A stretch of DNA of 64,000 nt from Lotus japonicus (Eukaryota > Streptophyta > Magnoliopsida > Fabales > Fabaceae), in contig NC_080041.1 of the NCBI RefSeq assembly GCF_012489685.1, positions 27,703,780-27,767,779 on the forward strand, read 5' to 3'. The position numbers and the translations under genes are program-made. Below are positions 42,744 to 53,838 of the stretch, in pieces. Positions within the stretch are counted from its first letter, which is position 1, and each line of letters starts with the position of its first letter. The notes below the pieces were generated by a model. The model was not told the DNA's origin and did not search any database. It saw nothing but the letters and a program-made list of their open reading frames with translations.

Positions 42744-45200
42744 GTAAGAGGATCCCTGGCCCAGGTCAATTTTCTGCCACTTGGGGTATGGTTTTGGCCT
42801 TGGAGGTGCTGGCTTAAACCATTGATTTTTTGGTAATCCAGCATCAGGGACATAAGTCTTGTTCCTGCTTCTTAACTTTTGGCCTTTATGGCCATCGAGT
42901 TCTTGATCTCTTTCAACCCACTCCTCGTGGGGATATTTCAACCTTCTAGACACAGGCATTTTGCTCTGGTAATGCCTCTTCATCTCAGAATCTTGATGGG
43001 CTTTAGCTGCCGACTTGTCGAAAACGGCTCTACATCGAGGACAAAGCATGACTTCTTTCTTGCCATCTTTGCTTCGTGACAAAAACTCAACAAGAGTTTC
43101 TCCTGCCTTGGGGTAAACCTCTTCCAAGCTCACCTCTTTCTCGACCTCTGGCTCTTCGACAGCCATGTTTTCTTCTCTTGCCTCTCCAAGCGTCAAGCCC
43201 AGACCTAGCCTTTCGGAAATGTCGACCATGCCAATGTAGAAAGGCTCTACATAGTTGGCCTCAGCTATCTGCAGTGGATCAGAGTCGATCTTCATTTGAC
43301 TTTTGGCTTTTTCATCATACTTGAGCCTTCCTGAATCCAATGCCCCCTGCACAAGATCCCTGAAACGAACACACTGTGAGGTCTAGTGACCAAAAAAGTT
43401 GTGATATTTGCAATATTTCTTCCCTTTCCTTTGTTCAGGAGAAGGAATTTTTTGGTCTTTAGGAACCACAAGCAAACCATCAGATACAAGTATATCATAA
43501 ATTGCATCACATTTGGTCACATCAAAAGTATAAGTTTTCACAGCAGGAATCGTGTTTTTGGGGTTTTCTTCCCCAAGTTTGTTTTCACGTGGTTTCAACG
43601 CTTTACAAACGTAGGGATCACCTGGCTAGAGTTCAGCCAAATTGACGTCATTCAAGTCGACATCCGCAGAGACTTCTCGATAAACACATGGACTTTGACA
43701 CACTGGATCAGCGTCTAGGTACGCCACTTTTTCCTTCTTTGGCCACTTAGTAGTCTTGGCCTTTTCCTCAGACTTTTCGGCCTTTAGTAATTCGATGTGC
43801 CTCACTCTATCTGCGAGTAGAGACATATCTCGAATGTACTGAGTATCGATTTTCTTTCTAATAGAATACTCTAACCCACCAGCGGCTAAGACAACTAACT
43901 CGTGTTCAGGGACGTGAGTGAAACATCGAGATTTAAGCATCCTAAACCTGTTTAGATAATCATCAATAGACTCTGCTGGCTTTCTTTTGACACTAGCCAA
44001 ATCCTTCAAGCTCACTTTGCACTCTCCCCTAAAGAACTGTTCATGGAAAATTCTATCCAACTGGGCCCATGTATGGACTGACCTAGGAGCGAGGGTGGTG
44101 AACCAGGTAAATGCATTCTTAGTTAAAGAACTCGGGAAGTACTTCATTTTTAAATTTTCATTGATGGCCAAGTCCCCTACTTCGATTTGGTACCTGGCTA
44201 TGTGTTCTACAGTGGACTCTCCTGAATCCCCCGAGAACTTAGTGAATTTGGGGACCTTTCAGCCTCGAGGAAGCTCGGATTCGAGAACTTCCTCTGTAAA
44301 GGCTGACACAAAATGGGGTCTATTCGCAAAACCCACGCTGAAGCCATGTTGATTCAGCAATTGTTCCACGACGGCAGCAACATTTTGTTGCCCCCCAGCA
44401 TTCTGGTGTCGAATTCTTTCTAACACACCATCAGCATGTTCTTCCCTGTTCACCATATACACATTTTGCAACGGTGGCTGCACTGCCTCGTTTCCCCTAA
44501 ATAAAGGGTTTGCCCCCATATCTTGGTGTTGTGGCACCTGATAGCGCACAGGGGCAGGGTTAGGCAATGGGATTAGGTTAATCCCTGGTGCTGGTTGGAT
44601 TTCGACTGGTGCCCCCAAGGCTGTCGCCAAACGATCCATCTGACGTGCCAAATGCTGATTATTGGCATTATTATTTTGGAGCACAGGGTTAATTAGTTCA
44701 CCTATCTGTCGAGATAACATGTTAACCATTTCATGGTTACTATCATCTACTTGCTGCCTAATGGCTTGAAGTGAACCAGTATTCATACCTGTAGATCCAG
44801 GAATAGGAGGGCTAACTCGACTACTCCCCAAGTTCAACATTGTTCCATTTGCCCCAAAAGGGGGTATGTTGAATGGGGGAACATTCTCGGGGAACGTCGA
44901 ATACGTGCCTTGTATGCCTTGCATCACAGATATAGGCATACCATAAGGCATGTTTTCCCTCGTAACCGTTGGAACAATTTGTGCCTGTACTGATGTAGAT
45001 ACAGGCATTTCTGCAACTGCAGAGATTGCCACATTCTGGGTTGGCATAGTGGTGTCAGGTCCCATCCCAGTAGACACTTCTTCATTATTATTACCACTAC
45101 TTCCCCCGGGGCTACCCTGATTACCCACATTAGACCCTTGAGGGGAGGTTCTTCCTCGATTACTTGCCATACTTACGGTCTTACCACTTCTCAGGTGCAT
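42744..45200 (-). pseudogene. Tat-lineage Ty3/gypsy gag (three nonsense codons, no frameshift)
   Basis: The ATG at 45200 opens MHLRSGK, a start shared by many plant gypsy Gag proteins. The Pro/Gly/Asn-rich N-terminus leads to the Retrotrans_gag domain (KMKYFPSSL..AFTWF, FHEQFFRGE, ESIDDYLNRFRMLK, about 44170-43900). A knuckle-like CKYHNFFGH..TSQC (about 43415-43370) follows, then a CPRCRAVF pair. A single frame spans 2.4 kb, interrupted by TGA at 44259-44261 (expected Trp), TAG at 43626-43628 and TAG at 43383-43385. It ends at the SIRE boundary, whose first three bases supply a TGA. Role: capsid and RNA packaging of the element. Confidence 0.85.
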
Positions 45201-45300
45201 ATAAAACGTAAATCACAACCAGGGTAAGTAACAAATACCAAGTAGCATGCAGCAAACAAAACACACAAAACGCTTCTGTAAAACTTAGTTTTCACAAAAA

Positions 45301-45320
45301 CAGTCCCACTGGGCGTGCCA
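45301..45320 (-). promoter_or_regulatory. Primer binding site of the Tat element
   Basis: Minus strand TGGCACGCCCAGTGGGACTG, three bases inside the 5' LTR end. A GC-rich PBS of this form is usual in Tat/Ogre-type elements. I have not fixed the tRNA (possibly tRNA-Arg). Confidence 0.75.
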
Positions 45321-45323
45321 ATT

Positions 45324-46145
45324 TGTTTACATGGGTTTTTGGTAAACAAATATCCTCTTAGTTCGACTAAAGGAAGTTTAGATTCAGGGTCCTTTTGAGA
45401 AAACGCTTTGCCAAAGTGTTGTGTGTGTGTAAGTGCTTTTTCGACAACAACAAGTTGGTTTAACAGAACTGAATTTCATTAAGCACAGGTCAATTACAAA
45501 AAAATCACATACATCAAAATAACACAAAAACTACACGAGATGAGGATCTCGACAAGAAAATGCATAAAGGAACTGGGAATTAACAAGCTTAAATACAAGA
45601 AAACTAAAGTGTTGGTTCTGCAACATACTCCTCCATCATCACGTTTTGCTCCTTGAGTCTCATTGATGCGGACATTTGGAGCTTTTTGGTGAATTTTCAG
45701 AGTTTGAGTTGGAACCCCTTCTTCTGCTGTTGCTTCCTCTATTTATAGCGTTCTTTCTTCCCACGTTCTTGGCGGTTTTTCTTGAATGCATGATGGCTTC
45801 GTGGGTTTTGAATTTTGGCGCCCTACCCCACGTTTAGCCGGTGGTCTTCGCGCACGTGCCACTATTGCCACGTGGGTGGTCCTGAGTCGTGGGTAACCGT
45901 TGCTATTCGTGGCATCGTGGGTATATGCACGTGCTTGTAGTTGCTCGTTACTCGGTAACTGCCTCTTCCATTAAGATGATCGAGATTCCTTCATCTGCTG
46001 AGTTTGTCGCGATATAGCTCTCACTAACTTGACTTTGAGGGACACCATGTGCTGAGTTGCCGGTTTCGCCATAACCCTTTCTGTCGAGAACGCACCTTTG
46101 CACCATGATGTCGAGAATCGTAGTACTCGTAATTTTAGCTTAACA
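45324..46145 (-). repeat. 5' LTR of the Tat element (822 bp)
   Basis: Plus-strand ends TGTTTAC and TTAACA, so TGTTAA...GTAAACA on the minus strand. TATA box CGCTATAAATAG (complement of 45739-45750) is in the element's orientation. The last 25 bp (45324-45348) form an inverted repeat TGTTTAC/GTAAACA next to the PBS. The LTR abuts the truncated Tekay-like LTR at 46146. No partner LTR is in the window. Confidence 0.8.
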
Positions 46146-46931
46146 GAGATAAAGTAGGTAACAAAGAAAGAAAAGAAGAAGAAAAGGAGAAGAAAGGAAG
46201 AAAGAGCAGAAATGGGTCTGCTGAAGAAAGAAAGAAAACGTGAAGGAAGAAAAAGTAATAGTGAGGAAGAGAGAAATGAGAGTGAGTCGAGGATGAGGTG
46301 GACGGAGGGATAAGGATGGTGAGATATTTGTTGAAGATACTTTGAGAGGATATATTTTTTTAAAACCGGTACGAATTGATTTAGACAGTGAATGATTTAG
46401 CTCATCAAGTTAAGAGAAAAAATATATGAGTGATATATGATTATCCCAAAAATTATGGGGAACTCTATGAAATGATAAAATATAAATTTGAATCACTTTG
46501 AGCAAAATAAAATGATCCGTGAATCAAGAAATGAGTAGAAACTGAGCTAAAGAATAATTGTGAGATAATTAGAACAAATATGACGTTGTCATATTATGTG
46601 TCTAAGCTAGAATAATTTACAAGGAAAATGACAATAGTAACTATTATCATTTGAGAGGAACAGACAAACTTTAGATAGCTCACAGAGCGTTGAATTGAGC
46701 TTGTCAAATGAAACAAAGAGTTTTATAACTTATTAAAAATAGGAAAACTATAATATCCTTTCTATTTTCAAAGAAACTCTATAAAGTAAAATATTTTGAG
46801 ATTAACTATCATTTAAATAATTTCAATGATTTGTAATTAAACTCAGGTCAGGAAAAAGAATACAAACACTCAATTAATTAATAAATCAAAAAATAAATAA
46901 ATAAACTAGTTATTTAATTCAGGGTCTTACA
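46146..46931 (-). repeat. 3' LTR of the LARD, first 786 bp (truncated by Tat insertion)
   Basis: Direct repeat of 52447-53228 with few substitutions and small indels (e.g. TTG present at ~46586 and missing in the partner). It starts with a ~100-bp purine-rich tract (GAAAGAAAAGAAGAAG type). The remaining ~4.2 kb of this LTR would lie beyond the other end of the Tat element. Confidence 0.85.
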
Positions 46932-48188
46932 ATACTACCCTCCAAAAAGAAAGTTTCGTCCTCGAAACTTGGTGTCAGAGAAAACTCGGGAATAAAATTT
47001 CCTCACATTTCCTTCCACCCTACAAGTAGTGTCAGAACGCATCCCAAAACTGGGAGACGTCACAACGAATTCACCTAAAAGGTGACATACCAGACAAAAG
47101 CAATACCTAGGCATCTATCAATCATTCTCGAATAGACCTAGATAACATGTTCATGCTAGTGTTCTAAGCATCACGATTCAAAACTTAACTCACTCGTTAC
47201 ATGAACGACCTGACAGGTATCGTCATGCTCTCATCTTAATAGCTCAACTATAATATTCACAACCATAAACATCATGCTAATACTATTCTAATCTCGTCAC
47301 AAGCTTCTTCTACCAACAGTCTGACACTCAACATCCATTGACCAACAGCTAATGAGAAAATTTGTCGTCTTAGAATCTAGCAATCCATCAAAGTAATCTA
47401 TTTTTCGAAACTATCCTCATCCTAACTATCAAAGTCAACCTTCCACTTTGTCACAAATCAAATCACAACTTATCTCAAGTCTTGAAGATGGAAATTCAGA
47501 AAAAAAAACCCACTAGTAAGGCCAATGAGTCTATATCATCAAGTAGTCACATCTAATATGAGATCATCTCTTAATCTATTCAATCCCTAACAACTCTGTC
47601 TTGAAAAAGACACAACCTTAATTCCTGGAATTCATACAACATCTCATTAGGATTCATTCTTAGCTTCTATCTCTCCTTACTAGCTTATACCAGTCTAAGA
47701 CAAACTTCAAGGCTTAACGAACTTCTCTAAACCCTATATAACTTCTATACTTAAATACAAACAACGGTCGAAGGAATGAGTCTCATACTTATACCCTATT
47801 ACTATCAGAAGAATAGCAATCTCTACTTGAAATACCACATGATAGTGCATGAACTAACAATAACGGTTAAAGTTTTGGTAGAAGCAGTAACCACCAAGTC
47901 AAATCAAGCAGTCAGTGCTCAAAGCAGTGATAGCAAGCAAGAAGCTTTCTGCAACGCTAAAGAAAGAAAAAATACAGTCAACAGGATTGCCCTCAGCAAG
48001 CAACCCACAAATGATGCCCTAATAACTACACATTGTTTCCTTAGGAAACAATTCAAACGATCTATAAAGTAACACTCAGTCAATCGACCAAAACCCAATT
48101 GATCGATTACAGAGTTCACACAACCTAGCACAGAAGACCTATTCCCCAACAAGCTCTGGTTATCGCAACCAAAGATCTGATACCACAA
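46932..48188 (-). other. Internal region of the LARD (PPT, non-coding DNA, PBS)
   Basis: Minus-strand PPT TTTCTTTTTGGAGGGTAG next to the 3' LTR; PBS TGGTATCAGATC at 48174-48185. Between them is 1.2 kb of AT-rich DNA with no ORF above ~100 codons and no recognisable Gag or Pol motif. It is likely to serve only as cis-acting packaging and priming sequence. Confidence 0.7.
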
Positions 48189-48778
48189 TGTAACACCCCG
48201 ATTTTAGAGTGCCACGGTAGTAACATGTTAAAGTAAATATGCAATCTTTTCCAAAAGGGATTTATAAATGTGAGTATTTTTTTTTCTTTTCGAAGTGTTT
48301 TCTAAAATATGTAATGCATACTCTCAACCGTAAATAATTTACATCTGGCCTCGATCAAGGCACATCATAAAATACATGACGAATAAACTAAGATCCAACA
48401 ACGGACTCACTATGCAATGACTCCATAGATCCGATATACTCCCTATGATTTCCACACCGGGTAACCATAGGAAAGCAATGCACCGGAACCTACCCAAAAC
48501 CTCAAATGCGAATCATAAAATTATCCTACAAGCTTAAACCAATAACGGTAAGTTTTTCTATCCAAAGGCTCTAGCCCTACACCCGACTCTATTCTTCGAG
48601 TCTTCTATAGATCTTCCACGTGGAGTAGCATCTGCTTACATCACCTCCTTTCGTCGTCTGGCAGCAGGCCGACCGCCCAAACACAAACATACAACCAAAG
48701 CCAAGGCGCGAGGGTCAACTCACAATATACAATAGATATACAAGCAACATGCGACAAAAGGGGTATAGATATATATGT

Positions 48779-48779
48779 T

Positions 48780-48805
<26 letters not shown>
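48779..48805. repeat. (TA)n microsatellite
   Basis: An uninterrupted AT/TA dinucleotide run of about 13 units inside the LARD LTR. Confidence 0.95.
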
Positions 48806-48810
<5 letters not shown>

Positions 48811-48918
48811 TCCTAGCATGTTATTGGCTCTAACAATGGTTCAATAATTCAAATAGCATACAATTCCAGTCAGAGTGAATGTATGCGTGAAATGCAATTC
48901 AATATGATCCGGATAATT

Positions 48919-49153
48919 GTGACGCGTTCCCGTTCGCCACTAGTGAAGCATTCTCATTCTTCACTATGGATGAAGCATTCCCGTTCTTCATCCTCGACAA
49001 AGCATTCCCGTTCTTTGTCGAATGATGCATTGGTGAAGCATTCCCGTTCCTCACCATCGATGAAGCATTCCCGTTCCTCATCGAATATGCATCGGTGAAG
49101 CATTCCCGTTCTTCACCAAATGATGCATTGGTGAACCATTCCCGTTATTCACC
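48919..49153. repeat. Array of eight short hairpins with a conserved 10-nt loop
   Basis: Units: 48919-48940, 48943-48964, 48968-48993, 48994-49021, 49032-49055, 49057-49084, 49094-49117, 49130-49153. Each is arm, loop CATTCCCGTT (CGTTCCCGTT in the first, CATTCTCATT in the second), complementary arm. The arms differ between units but stay paired: GTGAAG/CTTCAC, GGATGAAG/CTTCATCC, TCGACAAAG/CTTTGTCGA, GGTGAAG/CTTCACC. Four of eight stems are perfect and the others have one mismatch at or near the loop-closing pair. Linkers AAATGATGCATTG recur between units. No protein-coding explanation fits. Confidence 0.85.
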
Positions 49154-49235
49154 AAATGATGCATGATGCAATATGGTTAGCCAAACATCGAATCGTCCTC
49201 ACAACACAAGTGTTTAACTCAAAACCCAAAACTCA

Positions 49236-49475
49236 AAATCCAAGAGTTAGTGTCGGTCAATACAACCCAACTCCAATAACAAAACCCAAGAGTTTAGTGT
49301 CGGTCAATATAACATAACTCCAATAACAAAACCCAAGAGTTTAGTGTCGGTCAGTACAACACAACTCCAATAACAAAACCCAAGAGTTAGTGTCGGTCAA
49401 TACAACACAACTCCAATAACAAAACCCAAAGTCAAAACCCAGAGTTAGTGTCGGTCAATACAACACAACTCGAAT
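49236..49475. repeat. Tandem repeat, 46-47-bp unit, about five copies
   Basis: The unit core AAGAGTTTAGTGTCGGTCAA starts at 49242, 49288, 49335 and 49382, with a fifth, longer-spaced copy at about 49440. It lies 80 bp from the hairpin array inside the LARD LTR. Sequence between cores (AACTCCAATAACAAAACCC) is also conserved. Confidence 0.9.
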
Positions 49476-52400
49476 AATAAGAGTACTAGAGTACTCGGTG
49501 ACTTTCAATCATCACCGTGGCTCACCTCAGTGGCTTTCCCCAATTCCCAGTAACTTCAAGACTTGACGACTTTTCCCCGTCTTTCGCAATCATTTTCCCC
49601 TTTAGGTTTCATATATTTATTCGGTTAGTAAAAACGTTTCGAATTGGATTAGTCAAGTTATGAATTTATTTCTCAAGGTCTAAGTCTCCCAAAGTCTCTA
49701 GTTTCCGAAATTCTAATCATTCTAATTTTTCCAAAAACCCTCCAAAAGAAATTTCCCGGGGAAAGTCTAAGTATTCCAACGAATACCAACGAATGGCTAA
49801 GCCTCAAACCCCACGTTTGAACTTGCCTAGGGTTGTTCATCAAATCCGAAATATCAAAGATCACCAGTTCAATGAGTCCCCACTCCGAAGTCGCGTCAAA
49901 ACGCACAATTCACTAACATCTCAACATCAAGAGTTATGGAAAACATCATAACATCAGTTCATCAACATAAGCAACATCAAAGTAAAGCATAAGTCGAATT
50001 TATCGACGCCTATCATGCAATCATAGCTAATAGTAAGTTGCCCTCACCTTAGGCGCTTTCCTTACTAAGTTGCGACTCAAATCAAATCCAGTCATATCTT
50101 TGCTTTCCCGTGTTGGCTCACTTCCGTTTGTTCTTTGGCTTCGTCGTCAAGCGCTTCCGTTATTCGTACCCTTCATAAATACACATAACATAATCACTAA
50201 TTGAGCTACCTACTTTCCAAGTCTAAATCTACACTCTCAAGCAATTGGCTCGACGAAATCACAAGTTAAACTCAATCTCCTTAATGGTTATAAACCATCA
50301 AGATCAACCTCAGAAATTAAGATAAGTCATCATAATGACAACAAAGCAATGACAAAGCTTCAAAATCTTATGACTTTGTAAATCAACTTGAAAACCAAAT
50401 ACTCATATGCTTGTCAAAATAGATAAGTACACATTACTAGTACTTACTCCTCTCATTTTCCTTAGAGATCTCAGTCTCTAATAGGATACTCATTGAGGTA
50501 TTTTCGCAATACTACACACCACTTCCAGTTAAAGCAATTAACACAACATCTGCAATAGCATTTTCCTATCATCATCCTTAAGTAATCTCTTCCCGTTTTC
50601 TATTCCATAATCCTCGTTATCCTCAATACTTACTTATCAAGTCACCTACAACAACTTAATGTCTCAACTCGCTCTCACGATCTATTCCTCAAGCCAACGT
50701 TGTATCATTATCAATTCTTATCAAAACCACTAACTCTTATCAAGTAATCCATAAACCATAGTTAACTTCCAAGGCAAACAACTCTTCTTATCTAATGATT
50801 ATGTACTTATTCATGACTCATAAGCTCCTTCAAAACGATCGAATCATTTCTCTTAAACTTAAACTCCCGATATCTCATTAGACACACAACCCTAGTCTCT
50901 TCGAAACTCCACTTTGGTTCTACAAAAATCCCAGCTTATAGATAAGTCATCAATCTCTAAGAAATAACTTCTAGTCATCAATCAATCCCTTAATCACATC
51001 TAAGTCCTTGAACTTCCAAAGTTTCAAATCTAGACCTTCTAGAACCAAGTATTTATAGTAAAGCTCATAGACTTCTTGGAATTCAAGATTCAATCCTAAG
51101 TCATCTTCCAACATCAAGATTGCAATCACAACTTAATCCATTCTAATTAATACCTTTCGGAGTCTAATTCCTCACTCGGAAATCCAAAACTTAATTGCTC
51201 TAACTCTATCCAATCTTGTTATTCCTAAGCATCCATCGACTAGCGAGATAGTATCAATACGCTTATTCCCTAACACTCCGAAGTTGTTCGACTTTCAAAA
51301 CCTTTCGCAATCGCTTTTTAACGAATAAATGTGCGTGAACTCAAACGTTCTCTATTTTCATAAACGGATAAACAACGTACGTAAGTAAGTTTAAAAATAT
51401 GTTTTCCTACTCCAAAGCATTGCAATATCGATTAAAATAAAAGGTTTTCTCATCTTTTTCCCAAAGCAATTCTTTTCACTTGAAATAACTAATTTTGTCA
51501 AACGATTATAAACTGTACCGCGACTTTAGCTAATTTTTAAATACGTCAAATGAACTCCGAAAAATCTAATATTTTTATCCTAGCTTGATCTACAGGTTTT
51601 GTATATCCTCATAAATTTTCAAGTCTAAATTCAAAGTACAAAATTCAGGAAAAATCGAATACTACAACAGTTCGTGAGAAACGGGACAACTTAACCCGTG
51701 CTCACCAAAATGTGTATACTTGAGCTAGACAAATCGAAACGACACAAAACCAGTGGAAAAAGTTTGCTAACGGAAAAAGCTACAACTTTTATGAAGAACA
51801 CAATTCGAAAATCTTAACCGAAACATACAATTTTAACAAAACAGCGGCTACTACTTTTGAAAACAATAACAGTTTTATGTGAGTTTTCGCAAAAGCTTTT
51901 CAAGCACATTAAGGGCTGAACCCTCATACCCTCAGAAATCAACAACCATAACACTATTTAAAACCATATTGATTCATCTAAACCCAGATAACTTTAGAAA
52001 TCAAATATACAGACATACTAATCAAGAAATTAAGGCTTTTACCAAGGAAAATGAGAGGGTGATGTGCCGGTGGCGTCCTCTGCGTGGTGGAGCTCACGGT
52101 GGTGGTGCTTGGGTCCTTTCATGGGGTTCTCCATTCAAAGAGAACAAAGATGGTGGATTGTTAGGCTCCATGGAGAGCAAGGAACGGTGGTGGTTAGAAG
52201 ATGGAGCAAATATGTGATGAGAAGGGGTGTGTGTGGCTTTCATATTGGTGGTGGTGCCATGTTTGTTGCTGCAAGTTAGGAAGGAGAAGAATCATGGTGA
52301 TAGTGATGGTGTGATCAGCGGTTACAAGAGGGAGAGTAGAGGTGTTGGCTCATGGTCTGGTTGTCCATGGAGAAGAAAAGGATGTGGAGATGCTGATCAA

Positions 52401-53228
52401 AAGAGAAAGAGGAACGGTGGGGAGTTGTTGCAGCAAATAAAAGAAGGAGATAAAGTAGGTAACAAAGAAAGAAAAGAAGAAGAAAAGGAGAAGAAAGGAA
52501 GAAAGAGCAGAAATGGGTCTGCTGAAGAAAGAAAGAAAACGTGAAGGAAGAAAAAGTAATAGTGAGGAAGAGAGAAATGAGAGTGAGTCGAGGATGAGGT
52601 GGACGGAGGGATAAGGATGGTGAGATATTTGTTGAAGATAATTTGAGAGGATATATTTTTTTAAAACCGGTACGAATTGATTTAGACACTGAATGATTTA
52701 GTTCATAAAGTTAAGAGAAAAAATATATGAGTGATATATTATTATCCCAAAAATTAGGGGGAACTCTATGAAATGATAAAATATAAATTTGAATCACTTT
52801 GAGCAAAATAAAATGATCCGTGAATCAAGAAATGAGTAGAAACTGAGCTAAAGAATAATTGTGAGATAATTAGAACAAATATGACGTCATATTATGTGTC
52901 TAAGCTAGAATAATTTACAAGGAAAATGACAATAGTAACTATTATCATTTGAGAGGAACAGACAAACTTTAGATAGCTCACAGAGCGTTGAATTGAGCTT
53001 GTCAAATGAAACAAAGAGTTTTATAACTTATTAAAAATAGGAAAACTATAATATCCTTTCTATTTTCAAAGAAACTCTATAAAGTAAAATATTTTGAGAT
53101 TAACTATCATTTAAATAATTTCAATGATTTGTAATTAAACTCAAGTCAGGAAAAAGAATATAAACACTCAATTAATTAATAAATCAAAAATAAATAAATA
53201 AACTAGTTATTTAATTCAGGGTCTTACA

Positions 53229-53838
53229 TTTTGCGTCTTAAGAATAAGGGCAACGACTAGTAGTTGATGGCCTGAACTTAAAATGAACTTAATCTTCAAT
53301 TAAGCTGCTCATAGGTGATGAGGAATCGGACTGGTGAAGTCTATTGGAAGCTCTTTTGACGTGAGGAATCAACCTTAAGAGAATTAGGCTGTATCAACAA
53401 TAGAAAGAATTCCTTTACATTCCATATGCACTCAGATTTCTTAAAACATGACTTGTTTTGGTGAAACTAACCCAAATGCTAAGCTTTTTACATTGTTTCT
53501 TCTACACTTCTGAACTCTAAGCTCTTAACCTACCTATCAATTATAAATTGTCTTTACTTTTTGTAAAATACTAGAGTGTTCAAGGACTAGTATGAAATAA
53601 AATCAAGAGTTCAAGGACTCATTTGTAATAGTTAGTTAGTTACAGTTGTTTACAACTGTCAGTTTGTTAGGATAGTTATAACTACTGTTAGTTACGATTC
53701 TGTTATCACAATTTCATTTCTACAAGATTCAATACAATTTCTTCTTCTTCCTCCTTGAGCTTCCTCTGAAAGCTAGGTTAAGATTTCTGTTATGGTATCA
53801 AGAGCATAATCATCTTAGAGCTTTCGCAATCTGCAACA
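53229..53838 (+). other. Flank of the LARD and leader/possible 5' LTR remnant of a copia element
   Basis: 53229-53570 shows nothing I can assign. From about 53575 the sequence (GTTAGTTAGTTACAG repeats, CT-rich tail) resembles a short copia LTR, and TGGTATCAAGAGC at 53793-53805 is a tRNA-Met-type PBS 34 bp before the gag ATG. The LTR borders cannot be set because no second copy is present. Confidence 0.45.

Larger units (their letters stand above)
28459..43320. repeat. ~15-kb near-identical repeat of 13324-28358 (probable unmerged contig overlap)
   Basis: Base-by-base comparison shows the same order (antisense ORF tail, small antisense ORF, pol remnant, protease, SIRE, gag). 28459-30360 differs by about ten single-base deletions and almost no substitutions. 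31925-34370 differs mainly by five single-base deletions in gag-pol. 34370-39880 appears identical. 30360-30646 is truly divergent and ends the Tat sequence 180 bp earlier than at 15689. Deletion-only differences next to an N gap are typical of unpolished long-read contig ends. A recent tandem duplication is the alternative. Confidence 0.85.
514..46145 (-). mobile_element. Non-autonomous Ty3/gypsy Tat-lineage element with internal pol deletion, hosting nested SIRE copies
   Basis: In element (minus) order: 5' LTR 45324-46145, PBS 45301-45320, gag 45200-42744, [SIRE copy C/B], protease to about 14922, last ~60 codons of pol to 14747, antisense 161-aa ORF 14182-14667, antisense larger ORF (13671-13306 and 1244-514 split by SIRE copy A). 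No RT or RNase H is present, so the element must be mobilised in trans. The 3' LTR lies left of 514 and is not seen. The span is inflated because 28459-43320 repeats 13324-28358 and is probably a redundant contig end. Removing the nested SIREs leaves roughly 6-7 kb. Assignment to Tat/Ogre-type elements rests on the Gag knuckle, PBS type and antisense extra ORFs. The LTR is inserted in the 3' LTR of the Tekay-like element at 46146. Confidence 0.75.
46146..53228 (-). mobile_element. Non-autonomous Tekay-like LARD with ~5-kb LTRs
   Basis: 46146-46931 repeats 52447-53228 in the same orientation, including the exact terminus AGGGTCTTACA. A PPT lies left of the internal side (46932-46949 on the minus strand) and a tRNA-Met PBS at 48174-48185. 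The full 5' LTR is therefore 48189-53228 and the internal region only ~1.26 kb, with no gag or pol. The 3' LTR is cut after 786 bp by the Tat insertion. The terminal sequences (TGTAAGACCC...GGGGTGTTACA) and the PPT neighbourhood (TCGAGGACGAAAC, minus strand) match Tekay/Del chromoviruses, its presumed parent. Confidence 0.8.
48189..53228 (-). repeat. 5' LTR of the LARD (5,040 bp)
   Basis: Plus-strand ends TGTAACACCCC and AGGGTCTTACA (TGTAAG...TTACA on the minus strand). It contains a TA microsatellite, the hairpin array at 48919-49153, a 46-47-bp tandem repeat, long AT-rich stretches and a purine-rich block near 52440-52560. Small ORFs at 51879-52544 (plus strand) have no family resemblance and oppose the element's transcription. 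The sequence beyond 53228 (TTTTGCG...) is flanking DNA. Confidence 0.78.

Noticed and set aside
28459..43320. Genuine recent tandem duplication as the primary call
   Set aside because: Deletion-only differences clustered beside an N gap and identical distant parts fit contig-end overlap better. Kept as an alternative only.
47776..48072. 98-codon ORF in the LARD interior
   Set aside because: No Gag or Pol motif, wrong strand for the element, and length within chance for this region.
48883..49098. ORF encoding repeated KHSRSS peptides over the hairpin array
   Set aside because: The pattern is explained by the tandem palindromic units. The opposite strand gives an equally repetitive ORF, so neither is evidence of coding.
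48919..49153. CRISPR-like array
   Set aside because: Eukaryotic LTR context, palindromic units without unique spacers of constant length, no cas genes.
51879..52544. Overlapping plus-strand ORFs (up to 112 codons) in the LARD LTR
   Set aside because: Gly/Trp/Arg-rich low-complexity translations, antisense to the element, no family resemblance. Purine/GGTGGT-rich DNA lacks stops by composition.
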